NCBI GenBank assembly: GCA_032017425.1
Contig: DALZPW010000002.1
Source of the DNA: Faucicola tetraodonis
GTDB lineage: Bacteria; Pseudomonadota; Gammaproteobacteria; Pseudomonadales; Moraxellaceae
DNA length: 64,000 nt
Reading direction: 5' to 3' (one strand)
In this document: positions 26,348 through 35,436 of the stretch, piece by piece
Layout of the letters: each line of letters starts with the position of its first letter
Numbering within the stretch: the stretch's first letter is position 1
Position numbers and translations under genes: made by a program
Notes under the pieces: generated by a model
Seen by the model: the letters and a program-made list of their open reading frames with translations, nothing else
The model's database searches: none
What the model was told of the DNA's origin: nothing

Positions 26348-27466
26348 TTAGCGAAGTTTCAACGTCATCAGCCCTAAAATAACCAAGACAATGGTAATAA
26401 TCCAAAAACGGGTAACCACTTGGGTTTCTTTCCAGCCACCTTCTTCAAAATGGTGATGCAGCGGCGCCATGCGAAAGATGCGTTTTTTACGAAGTTTGTA
26501 AGAGCCTACTTGTAGCATGACCGATACGGCTTCTGCCACAAATAAACCACCCATGATGAACAGCACAATCTCTTGGCGCGTCATCACAGCAATGGTGCCA
26601 AGCATCGCGCCCAAGGCTAATGCACCAACATCGCCCATAAACACTTGGGCGGGATGGGCATTAAACCATAAAAACCCTAAGCCTGCCCCAACCATGGCAC
26701 CACACACAACTGTCACATCGCTATTATAAGCAATATAGGGCACGTGGAGATATTCAGCAAAGCGAAAATCCCCTGACACATAAGCAAACACCCCTAAGCC
26801 TGCGGCGACCAACACCACAGGAAAAATGGCAAGACCATCCAAACCATCGGTTAAGTTGACCGCATTTGAGGTGCCATTAATCACAAAATAAGTAAAGATA
26901 ATAAACGCCAAACCCAATGGTACAGCGGAGAAAGGAATCGACACGTTTTTAAATAACGGAATCAGTAAATCTTGCATGGCGTGAGCTGTCGCCACATGCG
27001 GCTGCTGACTGGCAATCCAGTATAAGGATACACCCACAAATAAAGCGCCAACCGACAACCAAAAATATTTTTTGCGCGCAATCAAGCCTTTTGGGTCTTT
27101 ATATTTGATTTTCAGCCAGTCATCTGCCCAGCCCACCGCGCCAAAAATCACCAAGACCACCATCAAAATCCATACGTAGGGGTTGGTTAGATTCGCCCAC
27201 AATAGCGTGGTCACCAAAATACTGCCCAAAATCAAAATCCCGCCCATGGTGGGTGTGCCTGTTTTGGCAAGGTGGCTCTGTGGGCCATCGTTACGAATGG
27301 CTTGTCCATATTTGAGCGCACGCAGCCGTTCAATAACGCGTCCACCAAACACCATACTGATACCCAGCGCAGTCAGCACCGCTAATAAAACACGTAAGGT
27401 CAGCGATGACACAGCCGAAAATGGGGAATAAAATTGGCTTAGCCATTCAAATAACCACAATAGCAC
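26348..27466 (-). CDS. mraY: Phospho-N-acetylmuramoyl-pentapeptide transferase
   Basis: Integral membrane enzyme that makes lipid I from UDP-MurNAc-pentapeptide and undecaprenyl phosphate. 372 residues, about ten membrane helices. Family signatures: SHLAKTGTPTMGGILIL, the aspartate motif GWADDWLK, NLTDGLDGLA, and APLHHHFEEGGWKE. A terminator lies between murF and mraY (27637-27670), so mraY probably has its own promoter in the 220-bp spacer. Confidence 0.97.
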   Translation of the reverse strand: MLLWLFEWLSQFYSPFSAVSSLTLRVLLAVLTALGISMVFGGRVIERLRALKYGQAIRNDGPQSHLAKTGTPTMGGILILGSILVTTLLWANLTNPYVWILMVVLVIFGAVGWADDWLKIKYKDPKGLIARKKYFWLSVGALFVGVSLYWIASQQPHVATAHAMQDLLIPLFKNVSIPFSAVPLGLAFIIFTYFVINGTSNAVNLTDGLDGLAIFPVVLVAAGLGVFAYVSGDFRFAEYLHVPYIAYNSDVTVVCGAMVGAGLGFLWFNAHPAQVFMGDVGALALGAMLGTIAVMTRQEIVLFIMGGLFVAEAVSVMLQVGSYKLRKKRIFRMAPLHHHFEEGGWKETQVVTRFWIITIVLVILGLMTLKLR

Positions 27467-27636
27467 GAGTGGACTCCTTAGGGGGTTCTGGGTAAAAACA
27501 GGGGCTTAAGGTCCCTGTCATTATCATGATAGGATACATGAAAAATCGCTATGAAAACCGTCTATAAAAACTGTCTCACGTTGACTCATTAGCAAAAACC
27601 CATCATAAAAAGTTGACTATTTTAAGTAAAAATTCA

Positions 27637-27670
27637 CAAAAAATCAGCCAATTTTTATCAAATGGCTGAT
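27637..27670 (-). terminator. Rho-independent terminator between murF and mraY
   Basis: ATCAGCCA (27643-27650) and TGGCTGAT (27663-27670) form the stem, followed by six T on the minus strand. Confidence 0.75.
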
Positions 27671-27687
27671 GAAAGCGCTGTTTTTAG

Positions 27688-29169
27688 TTAGGATGGCTGA
27701 CGGGTTAACTCGTCAATTACCTGCTCCATCATCATATAGCGTGAGCCTTTAAACAAGATATGCCAGGCGTCATCACTACTCGCCAGCTTATCTTTGATCG
27801 CCGCAAGTAGGGTGGCTTTGTCTGGATAAGCCTGTGCTTGCATGCCGGATGCTTGCGCTTGCGCGACGGTAACAGGCGTTAACTCCCCCACCGTATACAG
27901 CACAGTCACGCCAGAGGCGGCAATAGCCTCACCGAGCTTGCGATGCTCCTCTTGGGCGGCATCACCCAACTCACCAATATCGCCCAATACCAACATGGTG
28001 GGCGCACCTTGACTCACCAACACTTGCGTGGCAGCAACGACGGCACTGGGATTGGCATTATAAGTGTCATCAATTAAAGTATGTTTACCAAACTCAATAA
28101 AATTGAGTCGACCTTTGGCAGGTTTGGCGGTATCGAGTCCTTTGGCGATATCATCAATCGACAGCCCCAAGGCTTGCGCACATGCCGCGGCGGCTAAGGC
28201 ATTGCTGATGTTGTGTTCACCTGCAAAGTTTAAAGTGACGTTTTGACTCTCGATTTCATCAATTTCAAAATTGAAATTTAGGCTAAAGGTACTGGTATTA
28301 CCGACTTCCACATCATCGGCAAACACATCACCCATCAGTAGCACCGTATCTTCATCTGTTAAGCCAATCTCTTTGGCTTGTTGCATATCCACGCCAGCAT
28401 CCGCCAAGGACACGTCACGCTCGCCAAAGGTTAGAATATTTTGGGTAAATTGTTGGGCATTATTGAGTAGCGTATCAAAATAATCATCACCAAATGGCAC
28501 AATCGCTGTACCTGTGTTACTTAATCCTTGATAAATCTCAGATTTGGTCTTGGCGATATTATCACGCCCGCCAAATTCCCCCAAATGTGCCGTGCCGATA
28601 TTGAGCACACAAGCGACATCGGGTTTGACAAGCTGTGTGGTATAAGCAATCTCTCCGACATGGTTGGCGCCAAGCTCCATCACGGCATAGCGATGGTCAT
28701 CGGTCAGCTCTAGTAGCATCATCGGCACGCCCAAATCATTGTTGAGATTGCCGCGGGTGATAAGTGTCGGCGCAATACGGTTTAAAATACTGCCAAGCAT
28801 TTCTTTGGCGGTGGTTTTGCCGCTCGAGCCTGTAATCGCGACGACTTTTAGATTGGGATGTTGGCCACGGCGGTAAGCACCTAATTTGCCGAGTGCCAAT
28901 TTTGTGTCAGTCACTACGAGTTGCGGCAAGTCACTTTCGACTGCACGGCTGACAATCGCTAAGACCGCGCCTTTATCTTTGGCAGTTTTTACATAATCAT
29001 GTCCGTCAAAGTTATCGCCTTGGATGGCTAAAAAGATATCGCCTTGTTCGATTTTGCGGGTGTCGGTGATAATTTTTTTGGATGTCTGGGTAAAATCACT
29101 GTGAAAGGTTGGGTTTAGATCTTTTAGCGCTTCGGTTAAGTTGGCAGATTGCCAAATATATGCAGTCAT
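27688..29169 (-). CDS. murF: UDP-MurNAc-tripeptide--D-Ala-D-Ala ligase
   Basis: Cytoplasmic Mur ligase that adds D-Ala-D-Ala to the precursor. 493 residues with three Mur domains: an N-terminal UDP-binding domain, the ATP-binding loop AITGSSGKTTAKEM (about 114-127), and DDTYNANPSA at the central/C-terminal boundary. Just upstream lie a 14-bp tandem repeat and a histidine phosphatase gene, so murE and murF are not adjacent. Confidence 0.96.
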   Translation of the reverse strand: MTAYIWQSANLTEALKDLNPTFHSDFTQTSKKIITDTRKIEQGDIFLAIQGDNFDGHDYVKTAKDKGAVLAIVSRAVESDLPQLVVTDTKLALGKLGAYRRGQHPNLKVVAITGSSGKTTAKEMLGSILNRIAPTLITRGNLNNDLGVPMMLLELTDDHRYAVMELGANHVGEIAYTTQLVKPDVACVLNIGTAHLGEFGGRDNIAKTKSEIYQGLSNTGTAIVPFGDDYFDTLLNNAQQFTQNILTFGERDVSLADAGVDMQQAKEIGLTDEDTVLLMGDVFADDVEVGNTSTFSLNFNFEIDEIESQNVTLNFAGEHNISNALAAAACAQALGLSIDDIAKGLDTAKPAKGRLNFIEFGKHTLIDDTYNANPSAVVAATQVLVSQGAPTMLVLGDIGELGDAAQEEHRKLGEAIAASGVTVLYTVGELTPVTVAQAQASGMQAQAYPDKATLLAAIKDKLASSDDAWHILFKGSRYMMMEQVIDELTRQPS

Positions 29170-29170
29170 T

Positions 29171-29212
29171 TTGGTCTCTTTGTTGGGGTCTCTTTATTCG
29201 GGTCTCTTTATA
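29171..29212 (-). repeat. 14-bp tandem repeat, three copies, at the murF 5' end
   Basis: GGTCTCTTT recurs every 14 bp (29173, 29187, 29201). The array lies between the murF start codon and the preceding phosphatase gene, where the ribosome-binding site must be. Confidence 0.85.
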
Positions 29213-29220
29213 GTTTATTA

Positions 29221-29865
29221 CTAGCGAATCTCGTCATCTTGCCCATCATTGCGCACCCATACTTTCTTGATTCCTGCAGCAGCGAGCAACAACACTTCGC
29301 AATTTTTGGGGCGCATTGCCAGTTCAAACTCACGGAATTTTTTCATGTTATATAGACGCGGGCTATCGCCAAGTAGCAGTTGCCAGATAAGCATGCCAAT
29401 CCACATGCCGTGGGTAAATACTAGATAGGTGCCATCGGGCAAGGCATCAAAATACGCACGCACTTTTTGTACCCGCGCTACGAAATGCTCAAAACTGTCC
29501 GTCACCTCACTGGCTCGGTGCGCAGAATGCTGTTGCCAAAAATCATCGGCAATCACACGGATGTCATCAAATGACAAATCCTTGATGGTGTCAAAATCCA
29601 AAAAGTTAAATTCGTGCAATTCTTCGATGACAGTGGCTGTGCGCTTAGTGCTTTGAAGATAAGGCTGAGCCGTTTGCTGGGTGCGAAGATACTGGGATAC
29701 AAAAATCTCGGTGACTGGCTCGCTGATATGGTCAGTAAGCCAATCCGCCAATGCTTGCGCTTGCGTCTTGCCAACGTCAGTAAGATTAATGGCATGATTG
29801 GGGCGCACTGCTTGCCCTGCATTGGACTCGCTTTGGGCATGACGGATTAGGTAGATTTTTTTCAT
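29221..29865 (-). CDS. Histidine phosphatase family protein
   Basis: Branch-1 histidine phosphatase (phosphoglycerate-mutase fold), 214 residues. The catalytic set is visible: R8-H9 in LIRHAQSESN, R61 in SQYLRTQQTA, and H152 in VFTHGMW. The substrate is unknown. It lies between murE (14 bp away) and murF inside the cell-wall cluster, so a role in a phosphorylated cell-envelope intermediate is conceivable, but this is only position-based. An ordinary housekeeping phosphatase is the alternative. Confidence 0.85.
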   Translation of the reverse strand: MKKIYLIRHAQSESNAGQAVRPNHAINLTDVGKTQAQALADWLTDHISEPVTEIFVSQYLRTQQTAQPYLQSTKRTATVIEELHEFNFLDFDTIKDLSFDDIRVIADDFWQQHSAHRASEVTDSFEHFVARVQKVRAYFDALPDGTYLVFTHGMWIGMLIWQLLLGDSPRLYNMKKFREFELAMRPKNCEVLLLAAAGIKKVWVRNDGQDDEIR

Positions 29866-29879
29866 GATGCTAGGCTAAG

Positions 29880-31442
29880 TTATTTGCCGAATTTTTCAAT
29901 GGCGTTTTTTACCACCACTTTATCATCAAAATCGTGGCGCACCCCTTTGATTTCTTGATAGGTTTCATGCCCTTTGCCTGCAATCACCACGATATCACTA
30001 GGCTTGGCATGCTGCACCGCATATTCAATCGCCTTTTGACGGTCTGGCTCGATAATGGCTTGATAGTGCTGCTGGCAAGTCATGCCCGCTTGCATATCGT
30101 TCAAAATCGCGTTGGGGTCTTCACTGCGTGGGTTATCGGCAGTCAAAATCACTTTGTCAGCTAGGCGAAGTCCTGCTTGTGCCATCAGTGGACGTTTACC
30201 CTTATCACGGTCGCCACCACAGCCAAATACCGCCCACAGCTCACCTGTACAGTGCGATTTTAAACTGGTCAACACCTGCTCTAGCGCATCTGGCGTATGC
30301 GCATAATCCACGATAAAACAGCTACTGGTCGATGGCACCCGATCCATACGACCTGTGGCACCGCGAAGCGTTGGCACTGCCGCTTGGATTTGCGCCACAC
30401 TCAATCCCATCGCGGCACTTTGTGATAACGCGAAGGCGCCTGCGATACTCGCCAACAAATTGGCCACATTAAATCGCCCTAACAGTGGACTGTTCACCGT
30501 TAATTCACCTTGTGGCGTGACAGCTTTTGAAAGAGCAATGGTCAAATCACCCCCTTGCAAACTAGGCAGGATGGTTTTGGCAAAAAAATCGGCTTGGTCA
30601 TTGGTCAAGCTATACGTCCACACGGTTAAATGGGATGCGTTAGCCGCCTCAATCATCAATTCACTAAATTCATCATCTAAATTAATAATCGCGTGAGTGA
30701 GGGTGGGAAAATGTGCTTTATCAAACAGTCGCGCTTTCGCCTGCGCATAATCGTCCATGTCAGTATGATAGTCGAGATGATCACGACTTAAATTGGTAAA
30801 CATCGCCACGTTGATGGGTACGCCTTGCAGCCGCTGTTGGTGTAACCCGTGAGAGCTGGCTTCAATGGCTAAGGCTTGTACGCCTTGCTTGGCAAAATCA
30901 TCAATCGCATGTTGCAGATTAAAGACTTCTAAGGTGGTGTGGGTACTTGGGGTTAAATTTGGCAAAACCCCATTACCTGCCGTGCCCATCACCGCAGTTT
31001 TGATGCCCGATTGACTGATGAGTTGGGCGACCAGTTGGCTTACGGTGGTCTTGCCATTGGTGCCTGTCACCGCGATGACCGCAGGCAACTTGGTGCGATG
31101 TTGCTGTTGCAAACTGGTTTGAATCAGAGAACCTAAAAAATCACGAATGGTAGGCAAATAAATAATCGGCAACATAAACTGCGACTGGAGCGCAGATACA
31201 TCAATTTCTGACAACACAAACGCCGCTTTGTCTGTGACTTGGGCAAGATAACCTGTAACTTTTTCCAAATCAAGGCTGTCGGTCGCGTTTTGACTCTTTA
31301 GCAATACAAATACATCGCCCTGACCCACTTGACGGCTATCGACCACAAACTGCCCAAATGGTTGATTCATGACAGGGTTTAACAGTTGTCGCACGCTTTC
31401 TGGTAGCGATAGCGCAGACATCATCGGTTGCAACGTAATCAT
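29880..31442 (-). CDS. murE: UDP-MurNAc-L-Ala-D-Glu--meso-diaminopimelate ligase
   Basis: Mur ligase adding the third peptide residue. ATP loop AVTGTNGKTTVSQL; the specificity motif reads DNPR (TADNPRSEDP), which in this family indicates meso-diaminopimelate. The start is uncertain: ATG at 31442 has GGAAA upstream (520 residues); ATGs at 31454 and 31472 would lengthen it and the latter overlaps the end of ftsI by 11 bases. The open frame extends beyond these into ftsI. Confidence 0.95.
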   Translation of the reverse strand: MITLQPMMSALSLPESVRQLLNPVMNQPFGQFVVDSRQVGQGDVFVLLKSQNATDSLDLEKVTGYLAQVTDKAAFVLSEIDVSALQSQFMLPIIYLPTIRDFLGSLIQTSLQQQHRTKLPAVIAVTGTNGKTTVSQLVAQLISQSGIKTAVMGTAGNGVLPNLTPSTHTTLEVFNLQHAIDDFAKQGVQALAIEASSHGLHQQRLQGVPINVAMFTNLSRDHLDYHTDMDDYAQAKARLFDKAHFPTLTHAIINLDDEFSELMIEAANASHLTVWTYSLTNDQADFFAKTILPSLQGGDLTIALSKAVTPQGELTVNSPLLGRFNVANLLASIAGAFALSQSAAMGLSVAQIQAAVPTLRGATGRMDRVPSTSSCFIVDYAHTPDALEQVLTSLKSHCTGELWAVFGCGGDRDKGKRPLMAQAGLRLADKVILTADNPRSEDPNAILNDMQAGMTCQQHYQAIIEPDRQKAIEYAVQHAKPSDIVVIAGKGHETYQEIKGVRHDFDDKVVVKNAIEKFGK

Positions 31443-31461
31443 AGCTTTTTCCATAGGGTTG

Positions 31462-33531
31462 TTATAAGTCATTGACACTTTCGATGCTGGTGGTAGTGGT
31501 TTCTTTACCCGATAGCGGCTTGTCAAACGGCACATTGTACAAACGCAAGGCTTCTTTCATCACACTGCGGAACACGGGTGCTGCAACCAAACCACCAAAT
31601 TTGTTAATACGCGGGTCTTCAACCATGATGGCGACCACAAAACGTGGGTTGGAAGCAGGGGCAATACCGACAAATGCGGTACGATATTGGTCATTGTAAT
31701 AACCGCCTTTAGGGTTGGTACGTCTTGCCGTACCGGTTTTACCCGCCACACGATAGCCATCGATAGCGGCTAAGGTTGCCGTACCGCCAGGCTCAGTGAC
31801 TGACGTCATCATGTCGACAATGGTAAGGGCATCGCTGGTTTTGATGACTTGCTTGGCGGCAGGTTTGGCAAAAGGGACGGAGACATTATTGGTACTACTG
31901 CTATTGAGCGCGTTATCACGGGTACTTTTAAGGATCGTCAACGGATGCATCACGCCCCCTGCACCTAGCACACTGTAAGCTTGTGCAAGCTGCGCTAGCG
32001 TGACTTGGAGACCATAACCGTACGACACAGTTGCGCGGCGTGCGATTTCATTTTGCTCAGGCGTTGGCACTAGTCCAGCAGATTCACCGGGTAATTTTAG
32101 GTTGGTTTTTGCGCCAAAGCCAAAGGCTTTTTGCGTATCACTCATCGTGGTGGCAGGCAAAGAAAGGGCAATTTTTGCTGAGCCAATATTACTCGATTTT
32201 TGCAGTAGGGTACGCAGACTAATGGTACCTAAATTGCCATGGTCACGAATAGTATGCCCTTGCACCACCATGCTCCCTGGACTGGTATTAACCAGTGAGT
32301 TGGCATTGTATTGTCCTGACTTTAAGCCCGTGGCAACGGTGATGGGTTTCATTACCGAACCTGGTTCAAATACATCCATCAAGGCATGGTTACGCTGGTT
32401 TTCATTGGATAAACTATTTAAGTCATTGGCGTTAAACGACGGCCAGTTGGACATCGCCATCACTTCGCCCGAGTTGACATCGACAATCATGCCCGCTGCC
32501 CAGCGCGCCTGCTGTACTCTTCCGACTTTTTCAAGCTCTTGGTACAAGATATATTGTAGCCGTGAGTCAACGGTTAGTTGTAAGTCCTTGCCAGCGACTT
32601 CAGGTTTGACTTGTTCGATTTCTTTAATGCTGTTGTTTTTGGCATCACGCATGACCATGACTTCGCCATCTTTGCCCGATAGCATGTCATTAAATACGCG
32701 CTCTACCCCAGCTTGCCCTTGGTAATGCGTGCCATCTGTCATATTGGTACGCGCCATAAAGCCTAATAATTGGGCATTGGGCTGTGGCTGTGGATAGTAG
32801 CGCTGATAAAACGTGTCGGTACTGACCCCAGCAAAGTTGGCATCAATGAGCGGCTGTGCTGCTTCAGGTTGCACATTTTTCATTAATGGAAAATAATGCG
32901 ACCCTGCGCCCGTGGGCAATACAGCTTTTACCGCTTCTTTATCAGCAAGATTGATGTTGTCATTAATACGTACCGCATTTTTAAATTCGCTGACGCTAAT
33001 GCCTGTCAATGCCGAAAGTTTGGCTAAATCCATGTTCTGCAAACGTTTTGCAACGCGCTCAAGCTCACGATTGACCGATTTACTCGGTTTAGATTTTTGC
33101 AATTCTTGCTGGCGCGCTTTGAGCTCATAGTATTCCACCGCATAATCATGCGGACTAAAATACGCAGAGGTTAATGGCGCTGAAATCGCAAGCGGCATGT
33201 TATTGCGGTCGGTGATCATACCCCGGTAGGACGGCTCTTTTTTGACGGTGGTAATGAGCGAATTACCTTTACCTTGATAGTAGGATTTATTAATGACTTG
33301 GATGTATGCCAAGCGCCCAAAAATCGCTACAAATACCAGCCCCATCGCTATCCAAATGGACTTAAAGCGAATGGCATCTTCTTCAATACTGCCTTGGCGT
33401 GAGGCACCACTACGACGCTTTGACGCATTTCTTTTAGGGGCAGTGACTTTGAGCACAGGCACTTTGGTGGGTCGCCCTGACATGGCATTGGCAACTTTGG
33501 TGGTTATCGATTTCTTATTGCGAGTATTCAC
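31462..33531 (-). CDS. ftsI: Septal peptidoglycan transpeptidase (PBP3)
   Basis: Class B penicillin-binding protein of the divisome that cross-links septal murein in the periplasm. 689 residues: a basic cytoplasmic N-terminus of about 57 residues, one membrane anchor (about 58-77), a non-catalytic pedestal domain, then the transpeptidase with SVMK (nucleophile S392, K395), SSN (446-448) and KTG (598-600). The cytoplasmic N-terminus is longer than in E. coli PBP3. Twelve bases separate it from ftsL upstream. Confidence 0.97.
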   Translation of the reverse strand: MNTRNKKSITTKVANAMSGRPTKVPVLKVTAPKRNASKRRSGASRQGSIEEDAIRFKSIWIAMGLVFVAIFGRLAYIQVINKSYYQGKGNSLITTVKKEPSYRGMITDRNNMPLAISAPLTSAYFSPHDYAVEYYELKARQQELQKSKPSKSVNRELERVAKRLQNMDLAKLSALTGISVSEFKNAVRINDNINLADKEAVKAVLPTGAGSHYFPLMKNVQPEAAQPLIDANFAGVSTDTFYQRYYPQPQPNAQLLGFMARTNMTDGTHYQGQAGVERVFNDMLSGKDGEVMVMRDAKNNSIKEIEQVKPEVAGKDLQLTVDSRLQYILYQELEKVGRVQQARWAAGMIVDVNSGEVMAMSNWPSFNANDLNSLSNENQRNHALMDVFEPGSVMKPITVATGLKSGQYNANSLVNTSPGSMVVQGHTIRDHGNLGTISLRTLLQKSSNIGSAKIALSLPATTMSDTQKAFGFGAKTNLKLPGESAGLVPTPEQNEIARRATVSYGYGLQVTLAQLAQAYSVLGAGGVMHPLTILKSTRDNALNSSSTNNVSVPFAKPAAKQVIKTSDALTIVDMMTSVTEPGGTATLAAIDGYRVAGKTGTARRTNPKGGYYNDQYRTAFVGIAPASNPRFVVAIMVEDPRINKFGGLVAAPVFRSVMKEALRLYNVPFDKPLSGKETTTTSIESVNDL

Positions 33532-33543
33532 GCGGTTGCCTCA

Positions 33544-34092
33544 TCAATGCTGCGTTTCTGGATTGATAGCTGGAGTGTTTGACTCGTTGCTGCTGGCGTC
33601 ACTAGTAAATACCGTGACTTTGTTGTCGTGAATAATCATACGATCGGACAAGTTAGGGTAAAACATATTGAGTTCAGTCACCGCGCGGTTGGTCACTTGC
33701 GGGGTAGCGCTAAAGGTTTGCTGCTCAATCAGCATACGTTGGTGTTCCATTTGCAGATGGCGAAATTGTTTTTTGAGTTTTTGCAGCTCGCCATATTGTT
33801 GGTGATAAGTTTGGATTTGCTCGACGACGCTCACCCCTGTCCACAAAATCGCAATCACTAATAGCATCATCGCAACCGTATATAGACTAACGCCGCGATA
33901 CTCGGTATCGAGCATCTCGCTAATACTGGCACCCAAGCCTTCACTGCTTTTTTTCATCGTCGTGTTATTTTTTACCGTTGCGTCGTTATTTTTGGCGGAG
34001 AAAAGACGCGTTTTTTTGAGCGAATTTTGGTTATCGCGGCCATTTGACATGGGGTTACTCGTCATGGGAGGCAGGGGCTGAGATTTTGGCAT
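33544..34092 (-). CDS. ftsL: Cell division protein FtsL
   Basis: Bitopic divisome protein, partner of FtsB and FtsQ, between rsmH and ftsI as in other dcw clusters. 182 residues as drawn: cytoplasmic N-terminus, one membrane helix (about 68-90), then a periplasmic coiled coil rich in Gln/Leu (about 91-125). The N-terminus would be about 65 residues, long for FtsL; ATGs at residues 10 and 15 are alternatives and no start has a good ribosome-binding site. The upstream edge is a perfect 17-bp tandem duplication that touches the first ATG. Confidence 0.88.
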   Translation of the reverse strand: MPKSQPLPPMTSNPMSNGRDNQNSLKKTRLFSAKNNDATVKNNTTMKKSSEGLGASISEMLDTEYRGVSLYTVAMMLLVIAILWTGVSVVEQIQTYHQQYGELQKLKKQFRHLQMEHQRMLIEQQTFSATPQVTNRAVTELNMFYPNLSDRMIIHDNKVTVFTSDASSNESNTPAINPETQH

Positions 34093-34125
34093 TTTTATAT
34101 CAAAGAGCTTTTTATATCAAAGAGC
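34092..34125 (-). repeat. Perfect 17-bp tandem duplication at the ftsL start
   Basis: TTTTTATATCAAAGAGC occurs twice back to back (34092-34108, 34109-34125). Confidence 0.95.
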
Positions 34126-34233
34126 AGGGTATCAAGATAAAACAAGTCATTATAACGCAAGCCATCTAAGTTTGGTTAATGCAATCGCTTTTTATTGTTT
34201 GTTATAAATATCATGTTACAAAAACGGCTATCT

Positions 34234-35193
34234 TTACAGTCGGGTTGCTGACCGAAGCCACGCACTTCTGGCGCGCGGGTTGGTTTTTATTTCACTATCC
34301 GACGGGGCGACCCGCTCAGGTTTAGATAGCAGTTTGGGGCGTTTGGGTGGCATCGGCAAATTGGCGTCTTCAGGATATTGACCTTTACTGTGTTTTTGCA
34401 AAAACTGCTTGATGATACGGTCTTCTAGCGAATGAAAACTAATCACCGCCAAGCGTCCCCCTACGTTAAGCGCCATGAGCGATTGATCCAAGAAGCTATC
34501 GATATCACCGAGTTCATTATTGATAAAAATACGCATGGCTTGAAAACTTTGGGTGGCAGGGTGCTTGCCTTTTTGCCAATTGGGATGCGCCTGCTTGATG
34601 GTTTCTGCCAGGGCTAGGGTAGAATCATAGTGCTCCATTTGTTTGATTGCCCTTGCAATACGGCGGCTGTGTCGTTCTTCACCATAGTTATACAGCACAT
34701 CTGCAAGCACGGTTTCATCCACGCGTTTTAACCATTGGGCGACCGATTCGCCACGGCTGGTATCCATGCGCATATCCACCGCCCCATCGCGCATAAAGCT
34801 AAAGCCGCGGCTACCGTCATCAAGCTGCGGTGAGGACACGCCCAAATCTGCCATAATCCCGTCGACCTGTTCAATTCCTAATCGCTGCAGATTGTCTTGC
34901 AGTTTGGCAAAACTATCATGAATCACTATCACGCGCGCATCACTGGCTGCCAATGCTTGCGCCGTTTGTATGGCTTGGGGGTCTTTATCAAATACGAGCA
35001 GACGACTGTCTTTATCCAAATAAGTTAACAGCAATCGGCTGTGCCCACCGCGTCCAAATGTCGCATCGACAAAGGTGCCCGTTTTTTTGATGGCTCCTGT
35101 TTCTAGCTGCGCTACAGTTACATTGAGCACACTTGCCACCGTTTCTTTTAGCAAAACGGTTTCATGGATAAATTCAGGTGCGCTAATGGTCAT
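34234..35193 (-). CDS. rsmH: 16S rRNA (cytosine1402-N4)-methyltransferase
   Basis: Methylates C1402 in the decoding centre; formerly MraW. 319 residues. SAM motif FVDATFGRGGHSRLLL, then ADLGVSSPQLD, DMRMD, and SFHSLEDRIIKQFL near the C-terminus. The ATG at 35193 is chosen since it begins just before the conserved HETVLLKE; a longer frame would add 15 residues. mraZ, which usually precedes it, is absent, and galE lies upstream with its own terminator. Confidence 0.96.
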   Translation of the reverse strand: MTISAPEFIHETVLLKETVASVLNVTVAQLETGAIKKTGTFVDATFGRGGHSRLLLTYLDKDSRLLVFDKDPQAIQTAQALAASDARVIVIHDSFAKLQDNLQRLGIEQVDGIMADLGVSSPQLDDGSRGFSFMRDGAVDMRMDTSRGESVAQWLKRVDETVLADVLYNYGEERHSRRIARAIKQMEHYDSTLALAETIKQAHPNWQKGKHPATQSFQAMRIFINNELGDIDSFLDQSLMALNVGGRLAVISFHSLEDRIIKQFLQKHSKGQYPEDANLPMPPKRPKLLSKPERVAPSDSEIKTNPRARSAWLRSATRL

Positions 35194-35377
35194 AACAGGC
35201 TCAATGGGACAATAAGAAAAAAGAAATTCGCTAAACAATCGCTAGGGTGAAAACACATAAAAATCATAATTTATCTAACCCTCTATTATCGCTGAAGCCA
35301 GCCTAGGGTCAAGTAAAATCATAAACTTGACTGGGTTTTTATGATAAAAATGCTTATCTTTGATAAAACCTAGCCAT

Positions 35378-35401
35378 AAAAAAGACGGTTATAAAACCGT
35401 C
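35378..35401 (-). terminator. Rho-independent terminator after galE
   Basis: Minus-strand GACGGTT-TTAT-AACCGTC followed by six T. Confidence 0.9.
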
Positions 35402-35436
35402 GTTAATACTCGCCATCGCCAGTATTAAAGGAGCGC

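Noticed and set aside
32102..32725. 207-codon frame antisense to ftsI
   Set aside because: Lies wholly within the conserved transpeptidase coding region, with no start signal.
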